This document shows, piece after piece, positions 11,024-23,185 of a stretch of DNA of 64,000 nt. The notes under the pieces are model-generated. The model searched no databases and was not told the origin of the DNA. It worked only from the letters and a program-made list of their open reading frames with translations. Numbering within the stretch: the stretch's first letter is position 1; every line of letters begins with the position of its first letter. Made by a program: the position numbers and the translations under genes. Location: positions 15,872,001 to 15,936,000 of the forward strand of contig OZ231128.1 in assembly GCA_965153355.1 (NCBI GenBank), in the 5' to 3' direction. This stretch comes from Flaccisagitta enflata (lineage: Eukaryota > Chaetognatha > Sagittoidea > Aphragmophora).

Positions 11024-11100
11024 CTTGCATGAGTGTCTTGTAAAAAACTAACAAGTCTTATAATTATTCAGATCTATATCTACATCTTTCTTCATTATCA
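10828..11100. repeat. Tandem duplication of an SSR-plus-flank unit (about 145 bp)
   Basis: (GT)n followed by GAGAGCTTGTATGAGTGTCT...TCTTTCTTCATT occurs twice in a row. The second copy has GCATGAG for GTATGAG and AAGTCTT for AACTCTC. The junction is GCGCGCGCGTGCGTGTG. Confidence 0.85.
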
Positions 11101-11107
11101 TATCTTT

Positions 11108-11294
11108 TTCTAGTCGCGTGTACGCGACTCTACAACCCGCTCTGTCCGTCGGTCCGCCTGTTGGTCGGTAACACTTCGCTTTTTTGGCGTTTACTGGTGG
11201 TTTTGGGGATACAGCTCCTGCCCAACTGCCTAGCTGGCCTATTTCATCACTGCCCCTTCCCACCCGCACGCGACTTGGGTAACCCGTGTGTTCT
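11108..11294 (+). mobile_element. Family A element
   Basis: Canonical 5' hairpin GTCGCGTGTACGCGAC, 'tctacaacccgctctgtccg', 'ttttggcg', 'cccacccgcacgcgacttgg'. The 3' end is diverged (no CCGGCCTTG). It sits in the intron between the two candidate exons. Confidence 0.7.
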
Positions 11295-11498
11295 ATGAGA
11301 GCTTTTGTCTATCTCTCTGTTCATCAGTCGCTCAGTCCATCTGTGGGTCTGTAACGCATGATCCAAGAATTGTACGAACGCATTTTTTCCACTCAGGTGC
11401 GTGCGGTTGTGTGTGTGTTTGAGTGTGCGCGTGTTTGTATGTGTTTCTGCATATAAGTGCAAATGTAATACTTGTTTTCATCGATCATCGTCTCTCAG

Positions 11499-11693
11499 GT
11501 TCCAAAACGAACAAAAACGAGAAAAATTGATGTGAAGACGGAAAGATCGTGCAAATCTTCATTGAAAACTACGCGTATTGATCACATTCTTTATTACGCG
11601 TTGGGAACAAACACTGCCGAAATGGATTTAAATAGGGCTGAATACGTTTCCGGGAATCAGCAAGCATATTGTAGAAATACATTCACACCGTAA
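11499..11693 (+). CDS. Candidate 3'-terminal exon of an unidentified host gene
   Basis: Acceptor TCATCGTCTCTCAG is followed by 64 open codons and TAA. In phase with the exon ending at 10738, giving a 760-bp intron. The predicted end is basic (a Val-Pro-Lys-Arg-Thr-Lys start) and then mixed, with no low-complexity bias, unlike nearby repeat-derived frames. No family recognised. No polyadenylation signal is obvious immediately downstream. It could be a captured fragment inside the hAT-like element rather than a working gene. Confidence 0.4.
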   Translation, partial: VPKRTKTRKIDVKTERSCKSSLKTTRIDHILYYALGTNTAEMDLNRAEYVSGNQQAYCRNTFTP

Positions 11694-11744
11694 AACATTA
11701 GTTCTTCAGTGAATCATGCTATTGCATCAATGCATCATCCACCA

Positions 11745-11915
11745 AAAACAAGGCTGGATACACAGCAAGACAGTCGCAGATGGTTAGGCAGGAGCAGTAC
11801 TGTAATGCAAAAACCACCTGAAATTCAAAAATGTGACAGACCGACCAACATACCGACTAACTGACCTACCGACTGACACTGCAAGGTGTTGAGTTGTGTG
11901 TCCGCAACTAAAAAT
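11745..11915 (-). mobile_element. Family A element (reverse)
   Basis: Begins 'aaacaaggctggatacac', has 'ggcaggagcagta', the GACCGACC core, and ends 'gtgtgtccgcaactaaaaa'. Confidence 0.7.
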
Positions 11916-11935
11916 CATCATTCTTTAGTTCAAAT

Positions 11936-12365
11936 TACCCTTTTGGGCAGTGGCCTCAAAGGGCCGATGTCCTGTAGGACCAAGGGGGAATTTCGAGATG
12001 ACCATCCGTCCATTCGTCCTTCCATTGGTTCCATCTGTCCTTCTGTCCCCCCCCCCCTCGGCTATTGGAGCCTCAAGTCTGCAGTCTCAGGCCTGATTTT
12101 TACCCTCTGAACCCTCATATTAGCCCTTTCAGACCTCAATTTAGCCCTTGAGAGCTCAAATCAGCCCTCCAGACCTCAAATCCACCCTCCAGGCCTAAAA
12201 TCAGGTCCTCAGGCCTCAAATTTGTCCTCTAAGCCTCAAGCCTGCCCCCTCCAAATCTCAAATCTGCTTCTTTGAACTAAATTCAAATCTGCCCCAGGAC
12301 GTCTCTAAATTCACCCCTGTGTCTTACAGGACATCAGCCCTATGGGGCAACTTCCCTTCCCTTAC
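11936..12365. mobile_element. Family B foldback/minisatellite element
   Basis: Ends are inverted: 'gggccgatgtcctgtaggac' on the left against 'cttacaggacatcagcccta' on the right. The middle is a degenerate approximately 20-bp array of the type AGGCCTCAAATC(T/A)GCCCTC. Non-coding. Confidence 0.65.
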
Positions 12366-12935
12366 TCAACTACAGGGCATCATGTTCCGCTGACCATGTG
12401 CAATCCTCGGATGACTAATTGTATAATGGCCTCAGTGGGCAAGTTATTTCCTAAAGCATTCCAGTAACTACCAGTACATCAGTTACATTGTCATTTAGTG
12501 TGGGGAATATTTTAGAATCACTGGTTCTGCCCAGTCCTTGCTAAGCCTGTCATCACTGCCCCAGCCTCTCCCTTTGCGACTAAAGTAGCCATTTATCCAA
12601 CCTAATTGTTTCTCTTAGTCTTTCTGTATAGCTGTTGATCAAAGTATCCATTGTTTTAGAATCACTGCCCCTGCCCAACCGCAAGCAGGCAGCTATTATT
12701 CTGCTGACTGTTACTGTTTCGGTCTAGAATTTCATTACGAATAAAAAGATGACTTTGCCTCAAGTGAGGCCAAACAACTTTCATTAGCGTCCTCGCCAAA
12801 TGTCTGTGCACACAGTTGTGCTTGTCTGAAAATGAGTACTGAAAGGACCTTTCAGAGAAAGGTTGAGTGGAATCCTGGTATCGATAGAGGACGTTTTATT
12901 CTAGGCAGGTCAACAGTGTACATGATGTTTAAGTT
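12366..12935. other. Unassigned stretch with family A fragments
   Basis: Pieces such as 'cactgcccctgcccaaccgc' (about 12665) look like degraded family A. No gene supported. Confidence 0.4.
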
Positions 12936-12939
12936 GTGG

Positions 12940-13215
12940 GAGTTGTAGGTGTTGATGGTAAGAGCTATTGGAAGCTGTTGGTGGGAGTTCTTCCTGACAG
13001 ACATAGGTTGGCGTTGCAGGTTGGAGCTGTTGGTTGGAGTTCTAGTTTGAAGTTGTGGATCAGATTTGGTCAGAGTTATGGGTAAGAGGTGTTGGCCGGG
13101 GTTGGAGCTACTGGTCAGAGCATTGGTTGGGGTTATTGGATATAGTTTTTGATTTGAGTTGTTAATCAGGGTTGTTGGTAGAAGTTGTTGGTTAGAGTTT
13201 TGGATTGAGAGTTGT
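12940..13215. repeat. Degenerate GTTGG(T)..GGAGTT minisatellite
   Basis: Loosely periodic TTGTTGGTNGGAGTT units, G/T-rich on the plus strand; non-coding. Confidence 0.65.
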
Positions 13216-13236
13216 TGGAAAGGTCAATGGTTGTGA

Positions 13237-13430
13237 CATTTGCGTGCTTCGCATAGCAAAAGATTTGATTTTCTTCTTGTCCCGCTAACCCAACATGGAG
13301 TGAAAAAAATCATGAAGATGACCGTTTTCCTTTTTAGTTGCGGACACGCAACTCTATAAGAGGCTTTGTCACTCCACATTAGGTAAAGAGGATGAAAAGA
13401 AATAAGCAACTTTTGCTATGTGAAGCACCC
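13237..13430. repeat. Inverted repeat around a family A fragment
   Basis: 'gcttcgcatagcaaaagatt' (left) pairs with 'cttttgctatgtgaagc' (right), and 'ccaacatggagtg' pairs with 'cactccacattagg'. Between the arms lies a 5' fragment of family A (13331-13372). Confidence 0.6.
13331..13372 (+). mobile_element. Family A element, 5' fragment
   Basis: TTTTTAGTTGCGGACACGCA followed by ACTCTATAAGAGGCTTTGTC; the rest is missing. Confidence 0.65.
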
Positions 13431-13723
13431 AATTGTGACATGTCAGGAAGAGTTTATCTATGTTCATGTACTGTAACTGTTGATCTGCTACTTGGTTCAC
13501 AAGCGAGGCTCATATCTTACAAGATATCAATTTCATCTTGTTGGCCCTTCAAAAGCCATAAACATGACATATTTGACCCTTTGAAAACCCTGATTGCAGG
13601 TCTTAGGGTCAACATCGCAAAAAATTGCGGAGAAAAAATCTATCTGCTACCCTCAAGTGATAATCACTAGAACCTCTAAGTCATGTATTGCATTTGTAAC
13701 ACACAAGGTATTGAGCAGTAAAA

Positions 13724-13794
13724 CGTGTTGCATATGCAACACGTGTTGCATATGCAACACGTGTTGCATATGCAACACGTGTTGCATATGCAAC
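13724..13794. repeat. Tandem array of an 18-bp perfect palindrome
   Basis: Four consecutive copies of an 18-bp unit (GTGTTGCATATGCAACAC phase). Each unit is its own reverse complement, so the array is palindromic at several registers. A half-diverged relative ('attgcatttgtaacacac') lies 35 bp upstream. Confidence 0.9.
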
Positions 13795-14145
13795 ATATAT
13801 AACAAATGAGGTTTTTTAGTGCATATGCCAAGAGACGATCGCCAGACGCATATCGGCATTCAGATCATCTAATGGGAGGCCTCTCCAAACATTTGCTTCT
13901 TTCACAAATGAACAGTCCCCTTAAGTCAATCTTTGACATTTCAAGAGATTAAAGTTCGATGGTTTCTATCATGTCAACCAGTCCTTAATTCAATCTTGTC
14001 TTCCGTTAGGGATAAATGCTGCAGTCTAAACTAAAGAACAAATGATCAAAAATTTTCCTCCGAGGATTTTTGCTTTCCTCGAGCAAGCAATGCAAAATTT
14101 TTCCTCGATTCATCGTCGAGCAATTAATTGCTCGACTCAGCCCTA

Positions 14146-14153
14146 TTCCTACA
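14146..14153. repeat. 8-bp target duplication TTCCTACA (right copy)
   Basis: Directly follows the right TIR of the hAT-like element and matches 6044-6051 exactly. Confidence 0.8.
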
Positions 14154-14359
14154 TAGTAGGAAGAATGGCAGTTTTGGGGCTGGGATTAAAGATTTTTGGA
14201 TGTTCACAGCTGAGAAACAGCTAATTTTTTTCTTACAAATAGCGCCAGTAAGTATTGGGTTCATCCAACATCCGATACCCAATACTTCTCTACTAAAAAT
14301 CATTAGCTTAACTCTAAAAAGATTTTTTGTGACCTTATATGCAAAAAAGTCAAAATTTT

Positions 14360-14441
14360 AAAAATGTGATGGACGGAAGGACAGACCGACCAACAAACCG
14401 ACCATCAGGGCAAGGTGCAGAGTTGCGACACGCGCCTAAAA
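14360..14441 (-). mobile_element. Family A element, 5' fragment (reverse)
   Basis: 'atgtgatggacggaaggaca' through the GACCGACC core to 'gagttgcgacacgcgcctaaaaa'; the other end is missing. Confidence 0.6.
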
Positions 14442-15619
<1,178 letters not shown>

Positions 15620-15719
15620 GGCCGACAGACAGACAGACAGAAAGACAGACAGACACACAAACACACAGACAGACAGAGAGAAAGAGAAAGAGAGAGAGAC
15701 TCGCCTTAACCTCTATTTG

Positions 15720-15821
<102 letters not shown>

Positions 15822-15855
15822 AGACAGAGCTAATAGACAAACAGGCAGAGAGATG

Positions 15856-15858
15856 AAA

Positions 15859-15890
<32 letters not shown>

Positions 15891-15894
15891 GGGA

Positions 15895-15954
<60 letters not shown>

Positions 15955-16068
15955 AGGAAAGAAGGAAAGAAAGAAGGAAAGAAAGAAGGAAAGAAAGAAA
16001 AAAAAAACAAAGAAAGGAAGAAAAAAAGAAAAAAAGAATGAAAGAAAGAAAGAAAGAAAGAATGAAAA
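15856..16068. repeat. (GAAA)n tetranucleotide array
   Basis: GAAA units with GGAAA and AAAAA variants over about 210 bp; strictly purine on the plus strand. Confidence 0.95.
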
Positions 16069-16070
16069 AA

Positions 16071-16282
16071 AGTGACGCGGGGTCACCATTTCATTGCGGA
16101 AGGGTGGGCAGGGGCATCCAACCCCCATCTGCATCCAACACCCACCTCAAAATTCACACCAGCATCTAAAACGCTCGTTTTCCTACTTTTTGACTCGTGC
16201 TCATGGATGGACGGACGGACGGACAGATGGATGGACGAACGGACAAAGCCTGTTATAGAGTTGCATGTCCGCAACTAAAAAG
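16071..16282 (-). mobile_element. Family A element (reverse), GTGACGCGGGGTCAC subtype
   Basis: 'agtgacgcggggtcaccatt', 'gcggaagggtgggcaggggc', (GGAC)n core, 'acaaagcctgttatagagtt' and terminal 'gcatgtccgcaactaaaaa'. Confidence 0.75.
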
Positions 16283-16740
16283 GAAAAAGAGTCAAAGAAA
16301 GAAGGAGGAAGAAGAAAAAAAAACAAAGGAGTATAAACAGAAACGGCACCCGTGTTTACAACCTTAGATCTAATGCCTGCTTCTAGAATTGTAAACGACT
16401 TCATGCATTGAAAGAATTGATAATCAGTTCAAACAACGCTTTTGTTAATGAGTTGATATTTGAGGAAGCTGTGGGACAAAAACAATTTCGCCAATTTCTG
16501 TTACCAACGAAAAATAATAACATGCGACAGTCATATCATCACGTAGCTATGAAGAAATGACATTGGTGATGATAAGACAGAAAGGAACAAGTTTAGAAAT
16601 GAAATGTTGAAAAACACAAAAACGAAAACGATATCCCGACGATGACCGTGATTTGCAGTGAGAGGAACAGTGGTGGAAGCGAGGGAAGAAAGAGAGGAAG
16701 AAAGATAGGGAGATAGAGAGATATAAAAAAAGAAAGAAGG
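16283..16740. other. Unassigned stretch
   Basis: No gene supported. Confidence 0.35.
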
Positions 16741-16769
16741 CAACCAAGCAAGCAAGCAAAGAGATAAAA

Positions 16770-17010
16770 AAGAAAGAAAAAACAAAAAAACAAAGAAACA
16801 AAAAAACAAAGAAACAAAGAAACAAAGAAACAAAGAAACAAAGAAACAAAGAAACAAAGAAACAAAGAAACAAAGAAACAAAGAAACACAGAAACACAGA
16901 AACAAAAGAAACAAAGAAGCAAAGAAGCAAAGAGGCAAAGAGACAAAGAGACAAAGAGACAAAGCGACAAAGAGACAAAGAGACAAAGACGCATTGAAGT
17001 AAAGAAGCAA
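16770..17010. repeat. (AAAGAAAC)n octamer array
   Basis: About 28 units of AAAGAAAC drifting to AAAGAAGC and AAAGAGAC. The Phe/Leu-rich minus-strand frames across it are artefacts. Confidence 0.92.
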
Positions 17011-18270
17011 AAAAGCAAAGAAGCAAATAAACAAAGGACTAAAGGGAGAGTAACAATGGAAAACACATATAGAGGCAAAGTTCTGTAGTGAAGGCTGAAC
17101 TGAACAAAACATCACTAAGTCACAAGGAATAGCAATGGAAAAAGCTGCAAGACATGGAATTAAAAACCAAACAAAAAAAAAAAGAGAAAAGCAAAAAAAA
17201 GCAAAGAGTCAGAGGGACAGGCAAAGGAAAAAAAAAAAAGCTGTGGGACACGGTGGCAAAATTCGGCGACGGAGACAGAAGAGGGCAAAAAATCAAAGCA
17301 CGTTTTAGCCCCATTAATTTTACGTTGGAAGCCATGAATTGAAGTTTTGTCCCCATTTCTCTGAATCCTTGGAGGAGCTAGAAACTGCGATAAGTCTCAT
17401 TCATGATTCCACAAAACTTGACTCTATCACTATCTTTTTGTTTGAGAGTGTGGGCTACCACTTTTGCCCATGTTGGTCCCCTGTTCAAAAGTACCCCTTT
17501 CCCTCGCTGAGATTTTCCCCTGTGATTCATTTTCCCACCTCTTAAATGTCTCTTTTGCTTGTTAATCAGTCCTCCGGATCCTGTGTCATTCTGTTTCATG
17601 ATCGTTTTCCACTGATTGCTTTAGAGGGGATTACGTTACAATAAAACTATGAGTGAAAAAAAAATTAGGGGATCAGACCTAAAAGGTACTACTCAATATA
17701 CAAGTAGATTGCGAGAAAAAAAGACAACATACTTTTAACACGTCACAGATAGATCCCCATCATCATTATTCATTAATGCATTCGTTAAAGCGAGCTTGAA
17801 ATGTTCCCCAACTTCAAAAATGACAAAATGAAGAATCCAAATGATTGTCGCATTTTAAGGATCTGTAAAGTGTACAATGAACAAGATCGGTAGCAACAAA
17901 TCGAAAGGGGAGAAACTTTTTACTCAAAGAATGAAAATTTTCGATATCATCTATAACCTTAAGGATTGTCATACTCGAGTGCTTTTATATATTACAGACG
18001 TAGAGTGGCGGAGCAAAGGGCTCTCGTCAATTTTTGTCATCTGCCGTCATTCCGAACCATTTGTCGTCATTTACCATCATTTACCGTCATTTACTACCAA
18101 ATTCCACCGATAAAAACCAACAAATGTAGAAATGGCCAGAATGTGAGAATGGCCGAGAAAAGTCGGCCTCACAAAACGGAGATCGCCGATAAAATATCTC
18201 TTTAACGATGAAAGAAATTTACGATGGGGTGTCTGCCCAAAATGGCTTCCTGGCAAGAGATGGAAGGAGA
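17011..18270. other. Unassigned stretch
   Basis: No gene supported. A short (TACCGTCATT)-type repeat lies at about 18040-18095. Confidence 0.4.
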
Positions 18271-18273
18271 GAA

Positions 18274-18497
<224 letters not shown>

Positions 18498-18675
18498 CGA
18501 GACAGAGAGACAGAGAAACAGGGGAACAGCGCGTTATTTAGAATTTTCTAAGGCGCGTTACTTAGAATTGGCTCTCTGCTTGTAATTTAGAATCTGAGTA
18601 ATGCAACAATTTACTTTCTCATAGTTTAGATATTCTATCTTTCTATCTTTTTTTCATCTCCTAATAAAGTTCTCT

Positions 18676-18678
18676 CTT

Positions 18679-18758
<80 letters not shown>

Positions 18759-18903
18759 CATTTCTCTTTCTCTCTCTTTTATTTTGGTCTCAATCTTTTT
18801 TCTTTCCTTTCTTTTTTCCTTTTGTTCTTTCTTTTTTGTTCTTTCTTTCTTTTTTTTTTTTTTTTTTGCTTTTTTTTTCTTTCTCTTACTCTGTGCCTCT
18901 TTG

Positions 18904-18962
<59 letters not shown>
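18676..18962. repeat. (CT)n, (T)-rich and (TA)n microsatellite cluster
   Basis: (CT)n about 80 bp, a CTTT-rich stretch, then (TA)n at 18919-18962 with one TACATA interruption. Confidence 0.93.
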
Positions 18963-19734
18963 CAGATGTTAAAAGACTTAATCGTTTTATTCAACTAACA
19001 GCAAAAGATATAAATAGTAAAAAGTATCTCCAACTATCAATGGATAAGTAAACCTGGACTGTGGACCAGGCAAGACTTGTGCTTAAAGTCAACACATGGT
19101 CTTGGCGGGTTTAGAGGCTTCCCATCACCCTTGCTATTACCCATACCAAAACATAGAGGAGATACTATCTAGGAAATAGAAATCTTTCCGCACGTTTCAG
19201 TCAATAACTCTTGTAAGAATCATCTGATTGATAAAAAATAGGTGACAAAAATGAAGCTCTTCAAATTTGCAAGCCATCTTCGAAAACCGCATCTTGCTAT
19301 CTCAATGGGTTTAGAAGTTATCTTACTTTGAATGAAATCAATCCTTTTAAGAGTTCCTTAATTTGACTTTTTTACAGTTAGTCTTATTCATTCAAAAATT
19401 GATATCTCCTTTGTCATTTGATGAATTGACAAAAAATTGGTGGCCAAACTAAAAAGTTTTTCAGGGGGCATCTTTTTGTTTTTTTGTGCAACAAAATCAG
19501 TTCAGCCATTTGAAAGTTATGCTCACTCAATGCACTGTTCTGTATCTCCACCTTGATGTTTAAACTAGGAGAACTGCCACTTTTATGACGGTTTCTAGTG
19601 GTCCAGCCCATGTATAATCCATGGCAAATGAGTGCAAAAAAATTCCTGGGGCGCTTTTTGAAATATTCACATTTTTTACCTTCATGAGGTACAGGTCATT
19701 GAACTTTCCCATTTTTTGGACAAGCAACCTTGTT

Positions 19735-20100
19735 TTGCTTGTAACTTTTGAACGAATCGAGCTAGAAATGCCAGATTGGTCCCATTTTGAAGATCTCTTC
19801 AAGATCTTTCCAACTGTCACCAATTGTTTTGTAAATCCGTTCAAAAATGATTGAGATATAACCTGTCAAACATGAGCAATTTTATAGGGATTTTGGACAA
19901 TAATCTTGGTTATGGAATTTTTCCCATTTTTGGGACAATTTACTTGTTTTGCTTGTAACTTTTGAACGAATAAAGCTAGAAATGCCAGATTGGTCCCATT
20001 TTAAAGATTTTTTGAAGCTCTTTCAAACCGTTACAAATTTTTAGTGAATCCGTCAAAAAATGGCCGAGTTATGACTGGTCAAACAGGAACAATATCTTTG
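19735..20100. repeat. Approximately 215-bp tandem unit inside the family C arm
   Basis: TTTTGAACGAAT(C/A)(G/A)AGCTAGAAATGCCAGATTGGTCCCATTTT occurs twice, near 19745 and 19960, each followed by TCTTT(C)CAA and a 'gtgaatccgt'-like block. The same motif is dispersed widely in the window. Confidence 0.75.
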
Positions 20101-20756
20101 TGATTTGGAACGATTCTCCCACCACCTTTTTCACAGTCTGATTTTGACTTTAGATACCTCCTTGGCTCCTATAATCTGCTTAGGAGTCTTAATATGTATG
20201 TCGGTCCATCTGTTGGCCTGTGTGTCTGTCAATTGGCCTTTCAATCAGTGATCCTTATCACAAGTAAAGACTCAAGGCCTTGATTATGGCCTCACTGCTA
20301 CACTATAAGAACATGGGCTTCAGGATTGAAATCTAGTGTTTTAGTAAGAGGAAGCAGGGCAGCACCAGCTGCCCTTAATGGTTTGAAGTTCTTTAGAACA
20401 CAGGGGGGTTTTAGCTTGTTCTGGACTAACGGTTTTTGATGGTGTAAATGCTTTGCGGATTTGGGCTTTCGGGTTGAAACTTGGGCCCTAGACCTGGAAT
20501 ATGGGAATGAAATATGGGCCAGAAGGTTGGAATTTGGGCCCTGGGGCTGGGATTTGGGCCTCAAGGCAGGGGACTGGGCCTTGAGGCTTGAATTTGGGTC
20601 TCGAGGCTAGAAATTTGGCAGCAAGGCTTAGAATTGGGCTTTAAGGCTGAGATTAGGGCCTTACATAAAACACAAAAACAACTGAGTAGCTGCATTATCA
20701 TATTTACCACGACTAGCAAGATTGGTTTGAAAAGTATTCTAAGCAAGATTTGTGAT

Positions 20757-20974
20757 AAAACAAGGCCAGATACATGGCTACCAAAGTCACGTGCAGGTGG
20801 GCAGGGGCCATAGTTTAGGTCACTAGACCATTTTGGGGTCAAAGAAAAAAATTCATAAAAAAAGTAAAATGGGGAGGGACCGACCGACAGACCAACAGAC
20901 CGACCAACTGACTGACAGACGGACAGATGGACTGACAAAGGGGGTTGTAGAGTTGCGCGCATGTTACTAAAAAG
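20757..20974 (-). mobile_element. Family A element (reverse)
   Basis: 'aaaacaaggccagatacatg', 'gcaggtgggcaggggc', GACCGACAGACC core, 'aaagggggttgtagagttgc' and the end 'gcgcgcatgttactaaaaa'. Confidence 0.75.
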
Positions 20975-21354
20975 AAATTAATAAAAACAGAAAAAAAGTA
21001 TTTGTTGTCAGGATCTGTTAACTACTGTGCGCGGAACCCAAATCAATTCATCTCGCAATTTTTTCAGAAAGGCAATACCGTTAAAAAGGCTTATAACACA
21101 TCTACTACATGTAAGAGTGACATCAGACTGTCAGCAAGCGACAGTGTACTACAGCCGCAGTATCATGGCATAACTATCTTCAGACCAATCACACATGTTT
21201 TTGGGCCATATATCTATGACCAGAAGTCCGTTTTTCCCAAATTCTTGATTTTCAGGGTATTCAACCATGCTGGACAAAATATGTTTTTATTCATTTCTTC
21301 TAGTCCATTCCTTCCTCCCTAGACCACAAACGATGCAAAAAGATTACTGATTAA

Positions 21355-21893
21355 TAGGTCCCCCAAGGGCAAAATGTGCTCAGCGATACCCGTTGCCCTG
21401 CTTTGCATAATTGTCAATTAGAGTGCAAAGAAGCGGGGCAGCGGTCCCAAAGGGAACGAAGTCCTGTAGAACACAGGGGGACTTTTGTTTGTCTGTCCTT
21501 CCATTCGTCCCCCAGGCTCTCTCAGACCTGAAATCTGCCCTCGCAGGCCTTGAATCTGTCCTCTCAAACCCTAAATATGCCCTCTAAGGCCTAAAATTGC
21601 AGGGCTTCAATCTGTCCTCTCAGGCCTGAAATCTGCTCTCCCAGATTCAAGGCCTGAGAGAGCAGATTTCAGGCCTGAGAGGGTAGATTTTAGGCCTGAG
21701 AGGGCCTGAGGGAACAGATGAAGGATGGACGAAGAAAAGTCCCCCTGTTCTACAGGACTTTGTCTCCTTCTGGGCCGCTGCCCCGTTTCCTCTCACTTCA
21801 ATTGACAATTATGCAAAGCAGGGCAGTGGGTATCGCTGAGCACATATTGCCCTTGGGCGACCTGTTAATCAGTGGTCTTTTTGCACCGTTTTT
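21355..21893. mobile_element. Family B foldback/minisatellite element
   Basis: TIRs of about 140 bp: on the left 'agggcaaaatgtgctcagcg', 'gataccc', 'tgccctgctttgcataattg', 'gtcctgtagaacacaggggg'; the complements are on the right. The core is an approximately 20-bp array of CTCTCAGGCCTGAAATCTGC that inverts at its midpoint (about 21650). Confidence 0.75.
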
Positions 21894-22158
21894 GGTCTAG
21901 GGAGGAAGGAATGGACTAGAAGAAATGAATAAAAACACATTTTGTCCAGCATGATTGAATACCCTGAAAATCAAGAATTTGGAGAAAATGGACTTCTGGT
22001 CATAGACATATGGCCCCAAAAATATGTGTGATTGGTCTGAAGGTAATCATACCATGATACTGTGGCTGTAGTACATTGTCACTTACTGACAGTCTGATAT
22101 CACTCTTACGTGTAGCAGATGTGTCATGAGCCTTTTTAATGGTATTGCCTTTCTGAAA

Positions 22159-22363
22159 CAAGGCCGGATACACGGCTACCAAAGTTGCGTGCGGGTGGGC
22201 AGGGGCTATATTTAAGGCCACTCCATCATTTGGGCAGGAGCAGTAAGGCCAAAGATGGCAAAAACCCAAAAAAAGTAAAGTGTGACGGACGGACGGACGG
22301 ACGGACCAACGGACCGACGGACGAACCGACAAAGCGGGTTGTAGAGTCGCGTAGCACGCGACT
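22159..22363 (-). mobile_element. Family A element (reverse), boundary-defined copy
   Basis: 'caaggccggatacacggcta', 'gcgtgcgggtgggcaggggc', (GGAC)n core, 'gcgggttgtagagtcgcg' and the end GTAGCACGCGACT. It sits in a poly-A target: the palindromic partner arm at 21055-21070 has the empty site with 6 A (T on that strand), whereas here 3 A and 5 A flank the element. Confidence 0.85.
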
Positions 22364-23185
22364 AAAAATTGCAAGATGAATTGATTTGGGTTCCGCGCAA
22401 GACAACGAACATTTTTTTTCTGTTTTTATTAATTTCTTTTTATTAACATGCATGACTCTACAATAGGCTGTAGTGAAATGCGTAAAAATGGATCAAATAT
22501 CTCCATGGGGGATTTTTATTACAGTTTATAGGTTACTAGTCCAGAATGGAACCTTTTGATCCTTAGATATGATGATCTAGTTGCGCGGAATTTGACCACA
22601 ATATGCAAATGAGATCATTGGATTTTTCAACTTTTTGTTGTGGCCTGTGGGTTAGCCACTACAGGTAGGGTAGAAATTCGATTACCCAGGTTGAAATTAG
22701 CATTTGATTTCCCTTTTTTCCTCAAAATTAGTGTTTAAGAGGATGAATGCTATAATTCTTGTACCTTTTTTTATCTATTTCACCTGGATGCCCACATGGT
22801 TTAAGCAAGAGGTAAGATGCGCGAAAATCGCAAAAATCGCAAAAATGAGAAGAATTGTTTGATTTATGACTTACCTTGTTTTTTGAAAATCTTATCAATG
22901 GATTGATAAAAAACCTTGGTATTGGTCTTGATTGAACGATATTAAGTGGTAGAATATAAAGTTCTAAGATATAAATAATATTAGCCCCTAGGGGCCCCTT
23001 CAGGGGGTCCTCATAGTTCCCCAAAATAGCTAAAATGATGATTGCTAATGAGTTTTTTGTCGCGGTTCCTCCTTAAGAGGTTGATGGAGCTGTAATCCTC
23101 TTATGAAGTTATTGTTATCTGGTGGTGGGGTACACAAATTAAGGCTAGGGATCCCCTAGGGGGTCCATCTAGGGTCACCAAGAGG

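Larger units (their letters stand above)
20935..22465. repeat. 1.5-kb palindrome with a family B core
   Basis: The left arm from about 20935 and the right arm to about 22465 are reverse complements over most of their length, e.g. 'gcgcggaacccaaatcaatt' (left) and 'aattgatttgggttccgcgc' (right). The centre is the family B minisatellite (about 21355-21893). The right arm carries one extra family A copy at 22159-22363 that the left arm lacks. Confidence 0.85.
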
